A stretch of 64,000 nt of DNA from UBA7960 sp964624065 (GCA_964624065.1 CAZUWF010000008.1:16801-80800); one strand, 5' to 3'; shown: positions 35,894-45,515, counted from the first letter of the stretch. The notes: a model not told the origin generated them from the sequence alone. Made by a program: numbers and translations.

Positions 35894-36610
35894 TTAAAGC
35901 CATAGGTGATAAATGTTAACTCTCTCCGATGGGTTCAAGCCGTTTTTTTCATAAAATTTGCAGGCGGCAATGTTGGCTTCCTGAGTTGAGGCCTCCAGTG
36001 TTTCAATCTTGTTTTGTTTTGCAAAACAAACTGCCGTTTTCAATAATGCCTCGCCTACCTTTTTGCCACGCACATTTTTCGCAACTCCTAGCAACCCCAC
36101 TTTGGCGGCATTGGTCGAGAGCTTCAGAGTGACCAACCCAAGAATTTCGTCATTCAATTTGAAAACAAAAACTTCATCATCGAATTTGCCTTCAACGGCG
36201 TTTGTGATCCATTGCCGGTAAAGCCTGTTGCAGGCATTATTGCCAAAATTCTCGTCAATCCTGAACCTAGAGAGTTCACTTGTTTGCAACGCTATTTCAA
36301 TCATTGCCTGGGTTGGTTTACTTTCCCCAAAAATGAAAACATTTGCGCAAGAAGTCTCAAAGCGGCTGGTTGTTTCAACGCAATACTTAACCTTTTGGTC
36401 AACCAGCATACCACCTGCCTTTTTAAGGGCTTCTTTTCGTATTAAATCATCGGGCGGTACGAAACAATATGCAACTTTTACACTTTTGGCTCGCATTTCT
36501 AGAATTGTGTCTTGAAGTCTTTCAGCACAAAACGAATCGCCCAACTTGGCAACCTTGAATCCGAAAAACTCCGAGTCCCATTGAAGTATTTCAAAAGGTC
36601 TTATCATCAA
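35894..36610 (-). CDS. GNAT acetyltransferase, WecD/RffC-like
   Basis: 238 residues in two halves. The N-terminal half opens FEILQWDSEFFGFKVAKLG, which resembles the WESxFFG opening of dTDP-fucosamine acetyltransferase WecD. The C-terminal half is a GNAT core with LLGVAKNVRGKKVGEALLKTAVCFA (acetyl-CoA loop) and EASTQEANIAACKFYEKNGL. Predicted role: N-acetylate the 4-amino sugar made by the neighbouring WecE-type enzyme. The assignment rests on the opening motif and context; another amino-sugar acetyltransferase is possible. Its first 20 bases overlap the end of the upstream glycosyltransferase gene, indicating translational coupling. Confidence 0.75.
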   Translation of the reverse strand: MMIRPFEILQWDSEFFGFKVAKLGDSFCAERLQDTILEMRAKSVKVAYCFVPPDDLIRKEALKKAGGMLVDQKVKYCVETTSRFETSCANVFIFGESKPTQAMIEIALQTSELSRFRIDENFGNNACNRLYRQWITNAVEGKFDDEVFVFKLNDEILGLVTLKLSTNAAKVGLLGVAKNVRGKKVGEALLKTAVCFAKQNKIETLEASTQEANIAACKFYEKNGLNPSERVNIYHLWL

Positions 36611-37535
36611 GATTCAGCTTGTTTTTTATGATGAATTGGGGCCTGTTCTTCACCGAGTCGAAGGTTTGGCCGACGTAGAGACCCACCACTCCAAGGATGA
36701 AAATTATTACGCCAGCCAAAAACCAAATGGAGAGTATGAGGCTGGTCCAGCCGAGCTCAATTATCTGCCCCGAAAAATATTTGTAAAGGTTGTACGCGCT
36801 AAAAGCCAATGAAAAGACAACAATGGCAAGTCCTAACTTAATGGTTAACCGCAGGGGTTTGTCCGAAAATGTTAAAATGGTGTTTAGGCCAAGGGCAAAG
36901 AGTTTTTTCAGAGAGTATGAAGTTTTGCCTGCAGGCCTTTGGTCGTGTTGTGTTTCGGTTGAGGTATGATTAAACCCTGTCCACTTAACCATAGCTGGGA
37001 AGAACCTGAACCTGTCGCCCATTGCCAAGACGCATTCAATGGTTTGCCTGGAGTAGATGCCGAAGTTGCCGATGGTGTTGTCTTGATCGGTTTCGGTAAA
37101 GTAAGCAAGCGTTTTGTAAAATAACTTGGAAATAAGCATTTTCAAGACTCCGTGTTTTCTTTCCTTGCGCCTAGCAAATACCATATCGAACCCTTGGTCG
37201 GCTTTTTGGAACAGGTTTGGGATTTCCTCTGGGCGGTCTTGCAGATCGCAATCCATTACCACTACCCATCGGCCCTTGCTTGCTTGCAGTCCGGCAGTAA
37301 TGGCGGCGTGCTGCCCGAAGTTTCGCGAAAGATTTACCCCCTTCACCATTCTGTCTTTTTTACAAAGCTCCGAAATGGCATTCCACGAATCGTCGGGGCT
37401 GCAGTCGTTAACCAAAATTATTTCGTAGTTTTCAGATACCTTTGGCAATACGCCTGATAGGCGTAAATATAATTCAGCAAGCAGCTCCTTGCAGCCATAA
37501 ACGGGGATTACTACTGATATATTTGCGGAGGTCAT
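36591..37535 (-). CDS. polyprenyl-phosphate glycosyltransferase, GT2 with two C-terminal helices (GtrB/ArnC-like)
   Basis: 314 residues. The GT2 domain opens ISVVIPVYGCKELL, with the nucleotide-binding LVNDCSPDDSW and the DxD-like MDCDLQDRPEE. It has two membrane helices near residues 230-252 and 262-290 and ends QTFDSVKNRPQFII, the standard layout of undecaprenyl-phosphate sugar transferases. Such enzymes charge the lipid carrier with one sugar on the cytoplasmic face for later use by GT-C enzymes. It overlaps the WecD-like gene by 20 bases, so the sugar it transfers might be the aminodeoxy sugar, though these enzymes often use glucose or aminoarabinose. Confidence 0.88.
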   Translation of the reverse strand: MTSANISVVIPVYGCKELLAELYLRLSGVLPKVSENYEIILVNDCSPDDSWNAISELCKKDRMVKGVNLSRNFGQHAAITAGLQASKGRWVVVMDCDLQDRPEEIPNLFQKADQGFDMVFARRKERKHGVLKMLISKLFYKTLAYFTETDQDNTIGNFGIYSRQTIECVLAMGDRFRFFPAMVKWTGFNHTSTETQHDQRPAGKTSYSLKKLFALGLNTILTFSDKPLRLTIKLGLAIVVFSLAFSAYNLYKYFSGQIIELGWTSLILSIWFLAGVIIFILGVVGLYVGQTFDSVKNRPQFIIKNKLNLDDKTF

Positions 37536-37996
37536 TTTGGGTTGAGAAGTTTAGGAGTTTAGATGTTTAGGGGTTGATAGTTTTAATTGTTTAGAGACCT
37601 GTCTCGGGATGCGAAGCATAACGAGATTTAGGTGTTTTGCTTTGGGAACATTGAGTGGCTTTGCTTTGCGATTTTGCGGTCTAATTCTTTAAGAGTACAA
37701 AGTTATACCAAGATGTCACAAAGTTTAGGAATCATTTTGTTCTAATGAGGAAACGTCAAAATAATTTCAATTTTCGTCAATTATTTTTTTCAAATGGTTT
37801 CTTATTTGCCGTATGTGGTAATTGTAAAGATAGCAACCCCAATAGCACAACAGGTCATATTAGGTTCTTTCAGCCGCATTAACAAGACGCGAAAACCAGA
37901 GGAAATAACCGGAGAATAGCCAGACGCAATTTATTGCGCCTCAACAATAAATTTTTTCGTTTTCGGAAACACTCACCCTATTAACCCACAAACCAA
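37536..37996. other. intergenic region between the two GT2 genes
   Basis: 461 bases with no plausible gene. 37539-37597 is a run of G/T-rich near-repeats (GAGAAGTTTAGGAGTTTAG, GATGTTTAGGGGTTGATAG). 37660-37680 carries TTTGCTTTGCGATTTTGCGG, related to other CGCAAAG-type spacers. A small CGCAAT/ATTGCG hairpin lies near 37924-37937. It splits the glycan cluster into two transcription units. Confidence 0.5.
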
Positions 37997-38905
37997 TCAA
38001 CACCTATCTTGTATGAAATAATGCGGCCTGTTTTTCGATTCGTTGAAAATGCGGGCAATGTATTCGCCAATTATTCCCAGCGAAATTAACTGGAAGCCGC
38101 CTAAAAACAAAATCACCAACATAGTTGATGTCCAACCTGGTACGGCTTTTTCGGCACTAAAGCTCACCAAGGCGAAAATTGAATAAAAAACACCGAACAA
38201 TATTGCAAGTATTCCTAAAAACATACTGATCTTTAATGGCTTTGACGAGAATGATGTTATGCCATCCCATGCAAACCTAATCATTTTTATTAGGGTGTAT
38301 TTCGTCTCGCCCGACATTCGGGCAGGTGCAACAAACTCAACCACTGCTTGTCTGAAGCCCATCCAACCCACGAGTCCGCGGGTAAAGCGGTCCTTTTCGG
38401 GAAGTTTCAAAAACGCATCAACCGCTTGGCGCGACATAAGCCTGAAATCGGACGAGGCGGGTTCTACCATGACATTGCTCATCGAGTTAATAATCTTGTA
38501 AAACCAACAGGAGGTAATGTTCTTGAACCAACTAGCATCCCTTGTGACCAGCCTCTTGGTATTTACTATGTGGTTGCCTTCCTGGTAATTTGCAATCAGA
38601 TCAGTGATTATCTCGGGTGGATGCTGGCCGTCGGCATCCATAGTAATTGCCACTTCGCCGTCGCATTGAGCTAAGCCTGCCAAAAGTGCAACTTGGTGGC
38701 CGAAGTTCCTTGAAAACGACAAGCCCTTGACACGGTTATCGGCCAAAGCCAATTTCTTTATGTTGGCAAAGGTGTTGTCCTTGCTGCCGTCGTCAACAAA
38801 AATACATTCGTAATTGAAGCCCTCAAGTGATTGACTGATTTGATTGTAAAGGGGCTCAATATTGTTTTCTTCGTTGAACGAAGGGATTACTATGCTGATT
38901 TTCAT
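37997..38905 (-). CDS. polyprenyl-phosphate glycosyltransferase, GT2 with two C-terminal helices
   Basis: 302 residues. The opening is ISIVIPSFNEENNIEPLYNQ, nucleotide-binding FVDDGSKDNT, catalytic TMDADGQHPPEII, and RFTRGLVGWMGFRQ near residue 180. Two membrane helices lie near 228-252 and 262-285, and it ends IFNESKNRPHYFIQD. This is the classic GtrB/DPM1-like architecture and is a closer match to the YfdH/GtrB group than the copy at 36591. It would make a lipid-phosphate sugar donor in the inner membrane. A 67-base gap separates it from the upstream GT-C gene, so they are probably co-transcribed. Confidence 0.9.
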   Translation of the reverse strand: MKISIVIPSFNEENNIEPLYNQISQSLEGFNYECIFVDDGSKDNTFANIKKLALADNRVKGLSFSRNFGHQVALLAGLAQCDGEVAITMDADGQHPPEIITDLIANYQEGNHIVNTKRLVTRDASWFKNITSCWFYKIINSMSNVMVEPASSDFRLMSRQAVDAFLKLPEKDRFTRGLVGWMGFRQAVVEFVAPARMSGETKYTLIKMIRFAWDGITSFSSKPLKISMFLGILAILFGVFYSIFALVSFSAEKAVPGWTSTMLVILFLGGFQLISLGIIGEYIARIFNESKNRPHYFIQDRC

Positions 38906-38972
38906 TTGAACTTGGGGTTTGATGTTGGGATTTCACATTTCAAAAAAATGGTCACTGACAAACATTTTTTGC

Positions 38973-41111
38973 CTAATTGCCAGATACAAAAACCGTTGAA
39001 TCATAAAGCAAGATTTCCAATTTGCTGAAAAAGGCAGTTTGGCTTGTATTATTCCATCCATATGCCACCAGCTCGTCGGTGGGTTTCCAGCCATCCAGAG
39101 AAACTCTGATAATAATTTCCTCCCATTCCGTGCCTAAAAATGGAAGCCCTGTTTCATTAGAAACATACAATGGTTTTGAACCCTCCAGCACAACAACTAA
39201 TAGGGCGGGACCTTCTTTCCTTTTTATTCGCACATGCGCATATTTTGCTTTGCCAATTTTCGTCCTTGATGTAAGAGCAAACTGGTTTTCAGGGTTGGTT
39301 TCAATGGGCTCCAGTCCTAGGCTAGATGCTTTTTCAAGGTTTGCATTGGATTTTTGATCACCTTCAGGCACTGTTTCGCTAAGGGGCGATATTGGGTCTT
39401 TTGACACTAGCGTAATGTTGTTTACCATATAGACAATTGTGTCAACTTTTTCATTAAGAAACCTACTCGCAGGATTTCCATCGATTCTGAAAAGGTGCGT
39501 TTTGCCAATAACTCCCATTGGTTGGTTTAGGTGTTGCTTAAGGAAAGGCCTTTTGAGAATTGTTTGCTCCAGATCTGAGACAACCAAGTATTTGGCACCA
39601 TTTTCAAGACATTTGTGAAAGTTTACCGAGTCGTTGGCGCCGAAGAAACCCGACCATCCTTTTCTGTTTAGGGTAATTAGCGAGTGGTTTGGGGTAGGAT
39701 CGGGTAAGGTGATGATCTTGTCGGTTGTTTTAATACTCAAATCATCCAAGAATTGAACCAAGGGTGCAGAGTAATTATTTACCTGCCAATGTGGTCCTGT
39801 GCGCGATTTTTGCATTTTTTGGGAGTGGCCAATTGCAAGAACCACCAAACCAAGGAACGCTCCGTTGATAAAAATTTTGGCATAAAAATTTTGGTTTGAT
39901 ATTTTTGAAGTAACCGCAAGAAGATTTAGCAAAACAAAGACTGGAAGAATCAGCATTGCAATAAAATAATAATCATGGTATAGCAATGCCGAAAACCACA
40001 GGAAAAACACTGCCGAGACTCCCAAAAAAAGAAAAATGGCTAAAGAGCACAATAGGCGATTTGCTTTTCTAAAAAATAAGATAATAGTCAAGATTGATGC
40101 TCCCAGCAAACCCAAGGTAAAATTTGACGCAACCATGGGTAGGTGTTCTCGTTTAATTTCTCGGAATATTTTTTCAATAAGATTTGGTTCTATTTGGTTG
40201 GACTCCCAAATGGGGTGTGCCTGCATCGAAAACAAAAATGTGCCGTTTATCTGGTTATATCGCCAAGCCCATAGGTACCAACCAACAACCACGGCAAATC
40301 CGACTGCAAAGGGTATCGCTGCCTTCCATCTCTTCTCAAAAACCCTTTTGCCCTCCTCGCCCAACCTCAAACCTAGGAGTTCTAAAATCCAAACTCCGGC
40401 AAGAGCGAAAAAGCTGAGAGCGGCCGTAGCTTTTAAGAGCCCCGCCAAAGAAAAAAACACTGCGGTTAGCCACAGGAATAGGGTTCGGGGGTTGCGATGC
40501 CATTTAAAAAAGAAAACCCACCCGGAAATTGCAAAGCAAAAGGCAGGAACGTCGGGGATGAAGCTATTGCCATAAAAAACCACCACTGGGGATGAGAAAA
40601 TTAACATTGAAGCAAAAAAAGAAATGAGCCCAGACTCAACCCAACCAAAAAAAAGGAGATAAAGAGAAGCGAACCCTAGAACCAAAATCACAATCCACAC
40701 AAGCCTGTAAACCCAAAATTCTTCGCCCAATATATGCTGTAGCCCAGCAATAAGGTAATAAAGGTATGGCATTTCGGAGGTTGCATGACCGCTTGTTCCG
40801 CCATTCGACAATAGATTGTGAGTTTGGGGCTCCAAGAAATTCATCCCTCCATAATGGTAGTTCTTCACCAAGCTAACAGAGTCAGATTGCCTCCAAACGT
40901 GGTTAAAGTCAGGGGGATGGTTTAGTAATCGCAAGTAGCCAACAGCGATCAAAAATGCTGCAAATAATAATACACCAGCAAAAAGGTGATGGCGTTCAAA
41001 AAAGACTTTTATTCGCAATACCATATCTTGATTTTTTTTAAAGGTTTTTAAGGCCTGTAGAGAATGTACAAAGCCCCAGGCACTTTTTTTATCAAACTGA
41101 AACAGCTCCAT
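38973..41111 (-). CDS. GT-C membrane glycosyltransferase (ArnT/GT39-like) with C-terminal beta-rich domain
   Basis: 712 residues. After a 40-residue N-terminal tail, the membrane part (about 40-470) has around eleven helices. The first periplasmic loop contains HVWRQSDSVSLVKNYH, with the acidic residue expected for GT-C catalysis, and MPYLYYLIAGLQHILGE. From about residue 480 the chain is soluble, first alpha/beta, then a beta-rich final 120 residues (VRIKRKEGPALLVVVL through LEILLY). It would use polyprenyl-phosphate sugars on the periplasmic side. The acceptor (lipid, glycan or protein) is unknown. The two GT2 genes of this cluster are obvious donors. An exact TAACTTTG box lies very close to the start codon. 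Confidence 0.72.
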   Translation of the reverse strand: MELFQFDKKSAWGFVHSLQALKTFKKNQDMVLRIKVFFERHHLFAGVLLFAAFLIAVGYLRLLNHPPDFNHVWRQSDSVSLVKNYHYGGMNFLEPQTHNLLSNGGTSGHATSEMPYLYYLIAGLQHILGEEFWVYRLVWIVILVLGFASLYLLFFGWVESGLISFFASMLIFSSPVVVFYGNSFIPDVPAFCFAISGWVFFFKWHRNPRTLFLWLTAVFFSLAGLLKATAALSFFALAGVWILELLGLRLGEEGKRVFEKRWKAAIPFAVGFAVVVGWYLWAWRYNQINGTFLFSMQAHPIWESNQIEPNLIEKIFREIKREHLPMVASNFTLGLLGASILTIILFFRKANRLLCSLAIFLFLGVSAVFFLWFSALLYHDYYFIAMLILPVFVLLNLLAVTSKISNQNFYAKIFINGAFLGLVVLAIGHSQKMQKSRTGPHWQVNNYSAPLVQFLDDLSIKTTDKIITLPDPTPNHSLITLNRKGWSGFFGANDSVNFHKCLENGAKYLVVSDLEQTILKRPFLKQHLNQPMGVIGKTHLFRIDGNPASRFLNEKVDTIVYMVNNITLVSKDPISPLSETVPEGDQKSNANLEKASSLGLEPIETNPENQFALTSRTKIGKAKYAHVRIKRKEGPALLVVVLEGSKPLYVSNETGLPFLGTEWEEIIIRVSLDGWKPTDELVAYGWNNTSQTAFFSKLEILLYDSTVFVSGN

Positions 41112-41136
41112 TTTTTCAAAGTTACTTTCTCAAATA

Positions 41137-43020
41137 TTATCGGGTTGAAGGGTTGAAAACCCTCCTAACCGAAAAATCATCGAATAGCGCATCTTTTTGC
41201 GAAGGGTTCCATACGTAAACCAACAAGACACTGTCTGGATATTCAACCGGGATTGTTATGGCTTTCTTTATCAAATTCCACTTCCCATCTGTTGCCACCA
41301 CATGATTGGAAGCTTTGTAAAAGGAATCAGGGTTTGATGCGGAAGCAACCAACACAGCTTCTTTCGGGGCTTTTTCGTGAATCCATATTTCAACGATTAA
41401 ATGGTCGCCGCCGTTAACCTCAATTTTGTTGGCGAGCGCAAAAGGGAACTTTGAATTGACCAATACCGAGTTGTGTCCTGACCTCGATTTTTGGGTTGTT
41501 TGCAATAAACCACCTTCCAGGAGGACTTTTTCGTCGTTAGAAAGGAAAAACTGGCCCGAGGGGTCAATTGTTTCCATATTGCAATATACAACCAACTCTG
41601 TTTCGGTTTGAGGTTGGTTTGGTTTTTGTTCTCGAGGAGCATTAACGTATATTCCCTTTAAGGCTTGTTGGTAGTCGGGTGTTTGCCAATACTCCTCCAA
41701 CCCTGGAAAAGGTCTAATTTTTCCGAATGATCTGAAATAAGCCTCCTTGGTCATTGAATCCCAATGTATTACGCCGTGGTAGTATTGAAATGTTTGAAAA
41801 ATTGAAAGTGTTGTTAAGGCCAACAAAACAATGAATACGGCAATTTTGGCCATAAATTTTCGCAAAAAAGCCCAATGGACGACCGCTGCAAGCGGAAACG
41901 CCATAAAAACCAGCGATTCAATCAATGGTCGTGCTCCAAAACTTCCCCCGTACCACCAACTCCACCAAGAAAAAATTATGTAAACGTTTATCGTCATAAA
42001 TATGAAAATAGCAGCAGAGGTTCCCTTGGCGTATTTGCGTAAAAGAATAAAACCCGCTGTGGCAACAAGCATTATGGGAGAGTACACGTACCATCCCTTC
42101 CTGAAGCTGAACATACCATCAATTACCTTTGGCGAGTTGAAAAAAAATCCCTCTTCACCATACGTGTGGTACAAAAGCTGTCCGGTTTGGATTTTCCAAT
42201 AAACCAATTGAGGACCCCAAACCGCAACTGCCAAAGACGCAATGACAAATAGGGCTTTCCAGCGTCTAGCCAGCAGAAACAACCTTTCTTTAAGTTCTTT
42301 TATGTTTCTAACATCCCAAAAAAGGAAAAAGAGGCCGACGAGGGCGTTGGTAGGCCTAACCAATGAAATCAACCCACATACAATCCCCAACAAAATCGAG
42401 CGGGAAACTTTGGCCCCTCCTAACCACTTGTGGAGGGCAAAAAAGAAAATTGCGAAAAGGGCAAAGCTGTAAGTGTGCGACATTCCGGGTTCCATTGTTG
42501 AGTAATACCAAAGGTTTGTTCCGAAGGTAATGAGCAACAGGGTAAAAGTTATTGTCAATTCATTAAAAAACCTCAACAGTAGTTTTCTTAAAAAAACGAG
42601 ACCAATCAACAGGTAAAACAATGCCCCAATGGAAACAAAGAACTGGTAAGGAGTTGAAAAACCATTTGGGGAATACCCAAATGGCTTGGCCACCAAGTGT
42701 GCTAAAGCAAAAAACGGACTATACAGGATAGCCATTCCAATTGTCATCTTTTCAACATACTTGCCATCGGGAGATTTTGGTGGCCAAAACCTTTGGCCGT
42801 GCAACTCGGGATTACTGTCAATGAACCCAAAAGTTAAATCATTGTAAATAAACAAGGCCGGCAGGTAAGAATAGTATGATTTTACGTCCCAAACAATAAC
42901 TGCATCCCAATTCCATTTCTTTGCAGAAAATTGAAACCACACACTACAAATCATTATGGCCATTATGGCAGCCTTGCTTGCGGTTAGCCTTAATGCTTGG
43001 AATGGGCTAGGGGGTTTCAT
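41137..43020 (-). CDS. GT-C-like membrane protein with C-terminal beta-rich domain
   Basis: 627 residues, about ten to eleven helices between residues 15 and 430. The first external loop has VIVWDVKSYYSYLPALF with a WD that could be the GT-C acidic site, and a late loop has SWWSWWYGGSFGARPLIE, a segment often seen in Bacteroidota glycosyltransferase-like membrane proteins. The last 150 residues are a soluble beta-rich domain ending LFDDFSVRRVF, the usual closing strand of a jelly-roll carbohydrate-binding fold. It lies 25 bases upstream of the neighbouring GT-C gene on the same strand and is probably co-translated with it. Function: likely sugar transfer to an external acceptor; no substrate can be named. 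Confidence 0.65.
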   Translation of the reverse strand: MKPPSPFQALRLTASKAAIMAIMICSVWFQFSAKKWNWDAVIVWDVKSYYSYLPALFIYNDLTFGFIDSNPELHGQRFWPPKSPDGKYVEKMTIGMAILYSPFFALAHLVAKPFGYSPNGFSTPYQFFVSIGALFYLLIGLVFLRKLLLRFFNELTITFTLLLITFGTNLWYYSTMEPGMSHTYSFALFAIFFFALHKWLGGAKVSRSILLGIVCGLISLVRPTNALVGLFFLFWDVRNIKELKERLFLLARRWKALFVIASLAVAVWGPQLVYWKIQTGQLLYHTYGEEGFFFNSPKVIDGMFSFRKGWYVYSPIMLVATAGFILLRKYAKGTSAAIFIFMTINVYIIFSWWSWWYGGSFGARPLIESLVFMAFPLAAVVHWAFLRKFMAKIAVFIVLLALTTLSIFQTFQYYHGVIHWDSMTKEAYFRSFGKIRPFPGLEEYWQTPDYQQALKGIYVNAPREQKPNQPQTETELVVYCNMETIDPSGQFFLSNDEKVLLEGGLLQTTQKSRSGHNSVLVNSKFPFALANKIEVNGGDHLIVEIWIHEKAPKEAVLVASASNPDSFYKASNHVVATDGKWNLIKKAITIPVEYPDSVLLVYVWNPSQKDALFDDFSVRRVFNPSTR

Positions 43021-43057
43021 TGCAACTGCATCAAAGGGAACTTAAAAATTGAGCCTT

Positions 43058-45223
43058 TTAATCACTGGTATAGGGGGAGCCTTCCAATACTCTGAAAAGG
43101 TAAACTTCGTAATTGTTGTCGCCCAAAACCTTGAAGGGATGCTCGGGCCTAAAAACCCCAATCATCTCCATTTTGTCACTTCCCATAACCCTTTCAAGCG
43201 GAAGCCTTCCCTCGTTTGCGCTAAAGTGTGCATCCCAAACAAGTATGCTTCCGGGGGCCATCCCCTCGCCGGGGTTTGAAGCACTTGGAATGGATTCGAG
43301 AATACGAGTGCTGTCATGTGGGTTTATACCTAAGAAGAAGAAAACGTGTGGGTCGTAGTAATGTATTATGTTTTTATCCAATTGGTTTTCGGTCAAGAAA
43401 TCGCAAGCTTCCTTCAAAACGGCTTCCTTTTGGCCTATTGGTACCGGAAATTTGTGAATGCTAAAAGCGGTCCTTACCACCAGGATCAAAATTACTATCT
43501 TGAAAATCAGCCTGACACTTTCCTTTTTAAAAGAAAGATTATCAACAATAAAGTTGAACCCCTTAAGGCTAAAAAACACAAACGGGGGGACTATTAGTGT
43601 CATAAATCTATTTAACGCCAATGCGCCAGTTCCAAGATACCAAACAAAAGAGTGGAAGCCCACGATTACAACCACAGGTAATAATAAAATCACAAATTCG
43701 TCAATTTCTTTTTGCTTGAGGGAGAATTTGGTTTCAAGCAATTTGAATAGATGCACGATTACCCCTAACACGAAAAGAATAGAAAGAGGTATCCCCCAAA
43801 TTGCTTTGGCTCCACTAATGTAAAAAAACAAATTGCCACTACCGTAAATGTCGGCCGAGGCAGAGGAGTACGGCATTTTGTTTATCACCCAAAGGAAGTC
43901 GCCATAATAAATACCTCCCACTATGCTGTAGAACAACAAGCCCGTAAATATCCAAGGAATGGCCTTCCACTGTTTTCGCAACAAAAACATAAACACGAAA
44001 AGGGGGATTATCAACGCTCCTTCGATTCGGGCAAACGGCAAAAATGAAACTAGTACGGCCGCCCACTTGTAGTCCTCTTTGAAGTACAGGTAAGCAGCCA
44101 ATATCAATAGCATTGCACCGGTAATCTCGGTCATAACACTTGGTATGAGCGATGCGAACACTGGTGCGAAAAGCACGAAAGGTATTATCATCCAATGATT
44201 TTTCAGTCCGCGATTTTTTGCCAAAAGCCAAGCAAAAAGGGCGGCCAACATGGCTGCAAGTACATTGAACAGCTTGGCGGCGTTGTATCCAAACTGTGAG
44301 AATACAGAACTCAATGCCGTGAAAACTGGCTTACCCCAGTGGTCGAAGAAAAATCCCGGATTCGAAAAGGAATAACGAGAAATCCTGTAGTGGTGTAGGT
44401 CATCGGCCCCACCATAGCTTCCCTGCGACAAAAAAGAAATTATCCCGAAAAGCACACCCAACATCAACAGCATTAAAACTATCAGTGTGTTTTTGTTTTT
44501 TGAAAACACTTCTCTGTGAAATAGGTTGTACTTCAAAATACACCATATCGCTCTAAAACCATCCTTGGCCGTAATCTTCTTGCCTTCCTCGTAAGTGCGC
44601 CCGTAGTATGAGATGCCCACCTCGTAAATGCGGACGTTGGGCACCCGCGACACCTTTGCCGTTACCTCGGGCTCGAAGCCGAACCGTCGTTCTATCAGCT
44701 TCAGGCTCTTTATGATGGGGGCCTTGAACAACTTGTAGCAGGTTTCCATATCGGTTAAGTTCAAGTTGGTGAACATATTCGACAGGAACGTAAGGAACTT
44801 GTTGCCTATGGTGTGCCAGAAAAACAAGATGCGATGAGGATTTGCACCCATAAACCGCGAACCGTAAACCACGTCGGCGTTGCCTTCCAATAATGGTTTC
44901 AACAAGTCCTTGTACTCGCGCGGGTCGTACTCCAGATCGGCGTCTTGAATAAGAATGAAATCGCCAGTAGCCTCGGCAATACCTCGGTGCAATGCCGCCC
45001 CCTTGCCCATATTTTTGGGTTGGTGATAAAACTGAATACCAGCCTCGGGGTGCATTTTTATGTAGTTTTCAACTGCCTCGACGGTGTTGTCCTTACTGTA
45101 ATCGTTAACAATAACAATCTCCTTTTCGATGCCGTCAAGGTTAACGTCAAGCACCCTGTCGAGTATAAGGTGTATGGTTTGGCCCTCGTTGTATGCCGGA
45201 ATTATAATGGAAAGCTTTTGCAT
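43058..45223 (-). CDS. fusion of a DPM1-like GT2 domain with a GT-C membrane domain
   Basis: 721 residues from the ATG at 45223; a frame from 45310 adds 29 residues before the natural start QKLSIIIPAYNEGQTI. Residues 1-245 form a dolichol-phosphate-mannose-synthase-like GT2: IVNDYSKDNT, QDADLEYDPREY, VYGSRFMG and RFGFEPEVTAKVSR. From about 255 the chain is a multi-helix membrane domain whose first loop has YGGADDLHHYRISR, a DD...HY pattern typical of GT-C catalytic loops. A short soluble tail follows residue 610. One polypeptide may thus both charge the lipid carrier and use it. An exact TACTTTTG box (minus strand, 45240-45247) lies 17 bases before the ATG. Confidence 0.8.
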   Translation of the reverse strand: MQKLSIIIPAYNEGQTIHLILDRVLDVNLDGIEKEIVIVNDYSKDNTVEAVENYIKMHPEAGIQFYHQPKNMGKGAALHRGIAEATGDFILIQDADLEYDPREYKDLLKPLLEGNADVVYGSRFMGANPHRILFFWHTIGNKFLTFLSNMFTNLNLTDMETCYKLFKAPIIKSLKLIERRFGFEPEVTAKVSRVPNVRIYEVGISYYGRTYEEGKKITAKDGFRAIWCILKYNLFHREVFSKNKNTLIVLMLLMLGVLFGIISFLSQGSYGGADDLHHYRISRYSFSNPGFFFDHWGKPVFTALSSVFSQFGYNAAKLFNVLAAMLAALFAWLLAKNRGLKNHWMIIPFVLFAPVFASLIPSVMTEITGAMLLILAAYLYFKEDYKWAAVLVSFLPFARIEGALIIPLFVFMFLLRKQWKAIPWIFTGLLFYSIVGGIYYGDFLWVINKMPYSSASADIYGSGNLFFYISGAKAIWGIPLSILFVLGVIVHLFKLLETKFSLKQKEIDEFVILLLPVVVIVGFHSFVWYLGTGALALNRFMTLIVPPFVFFSLKGFNFIVDNLSFKKESVRLIFKIVILILVVRTAFSIHKFPVPIGQKEAVLKEACDFLTENQLDKNIIHYYDPHVFFFLGINPHDSTRILESIPSASNPGEGMAPGSILVWDAHFSANEGRLPLERVMGSDKMEMIGVFRPEHPFKVLGDNNYEVYLFRVLEGSPYTSD

Positions 45224-45515
45224 TGATGGGTATTTGTTGCAAAAGTAAAAAAAATGATTTGAGGACAAGTAAATTTGAGCATGCGATGATTGACATAGGG
45301 CAGCAAGCAACTAACAATTTGAAATTATTGTGAACTTTGCGTGGGGTTGCTTTGCGTCTTTGTGGTAAAATGGCTTAATGCGGGTTGTTTCTTTTTTTTT
45401 AACTGGAACCCTGCTCCCACTCATGGCCTTTGGCCAACGCTGGTAACACAGATTTTTATTTCTGGTTTTTAAATTCTTCTACTACCAATTACCAGTTACT
45501 TTTGATTTTAAGGCA
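45224..45515. other. intergenic spacer with CTTTGCG-type repeat
   Basis: 292 bases, no gene. 45335-45366 reads CTTTGCGTGGGGTTGCTTTG then CGTCTTTGTGG, a member of the same simple repeat family seen at 37660 and, in complement, near 57507. The promoter box of the GT2-GT-C gene lies at 45240-45247. Confidence 0.5.
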
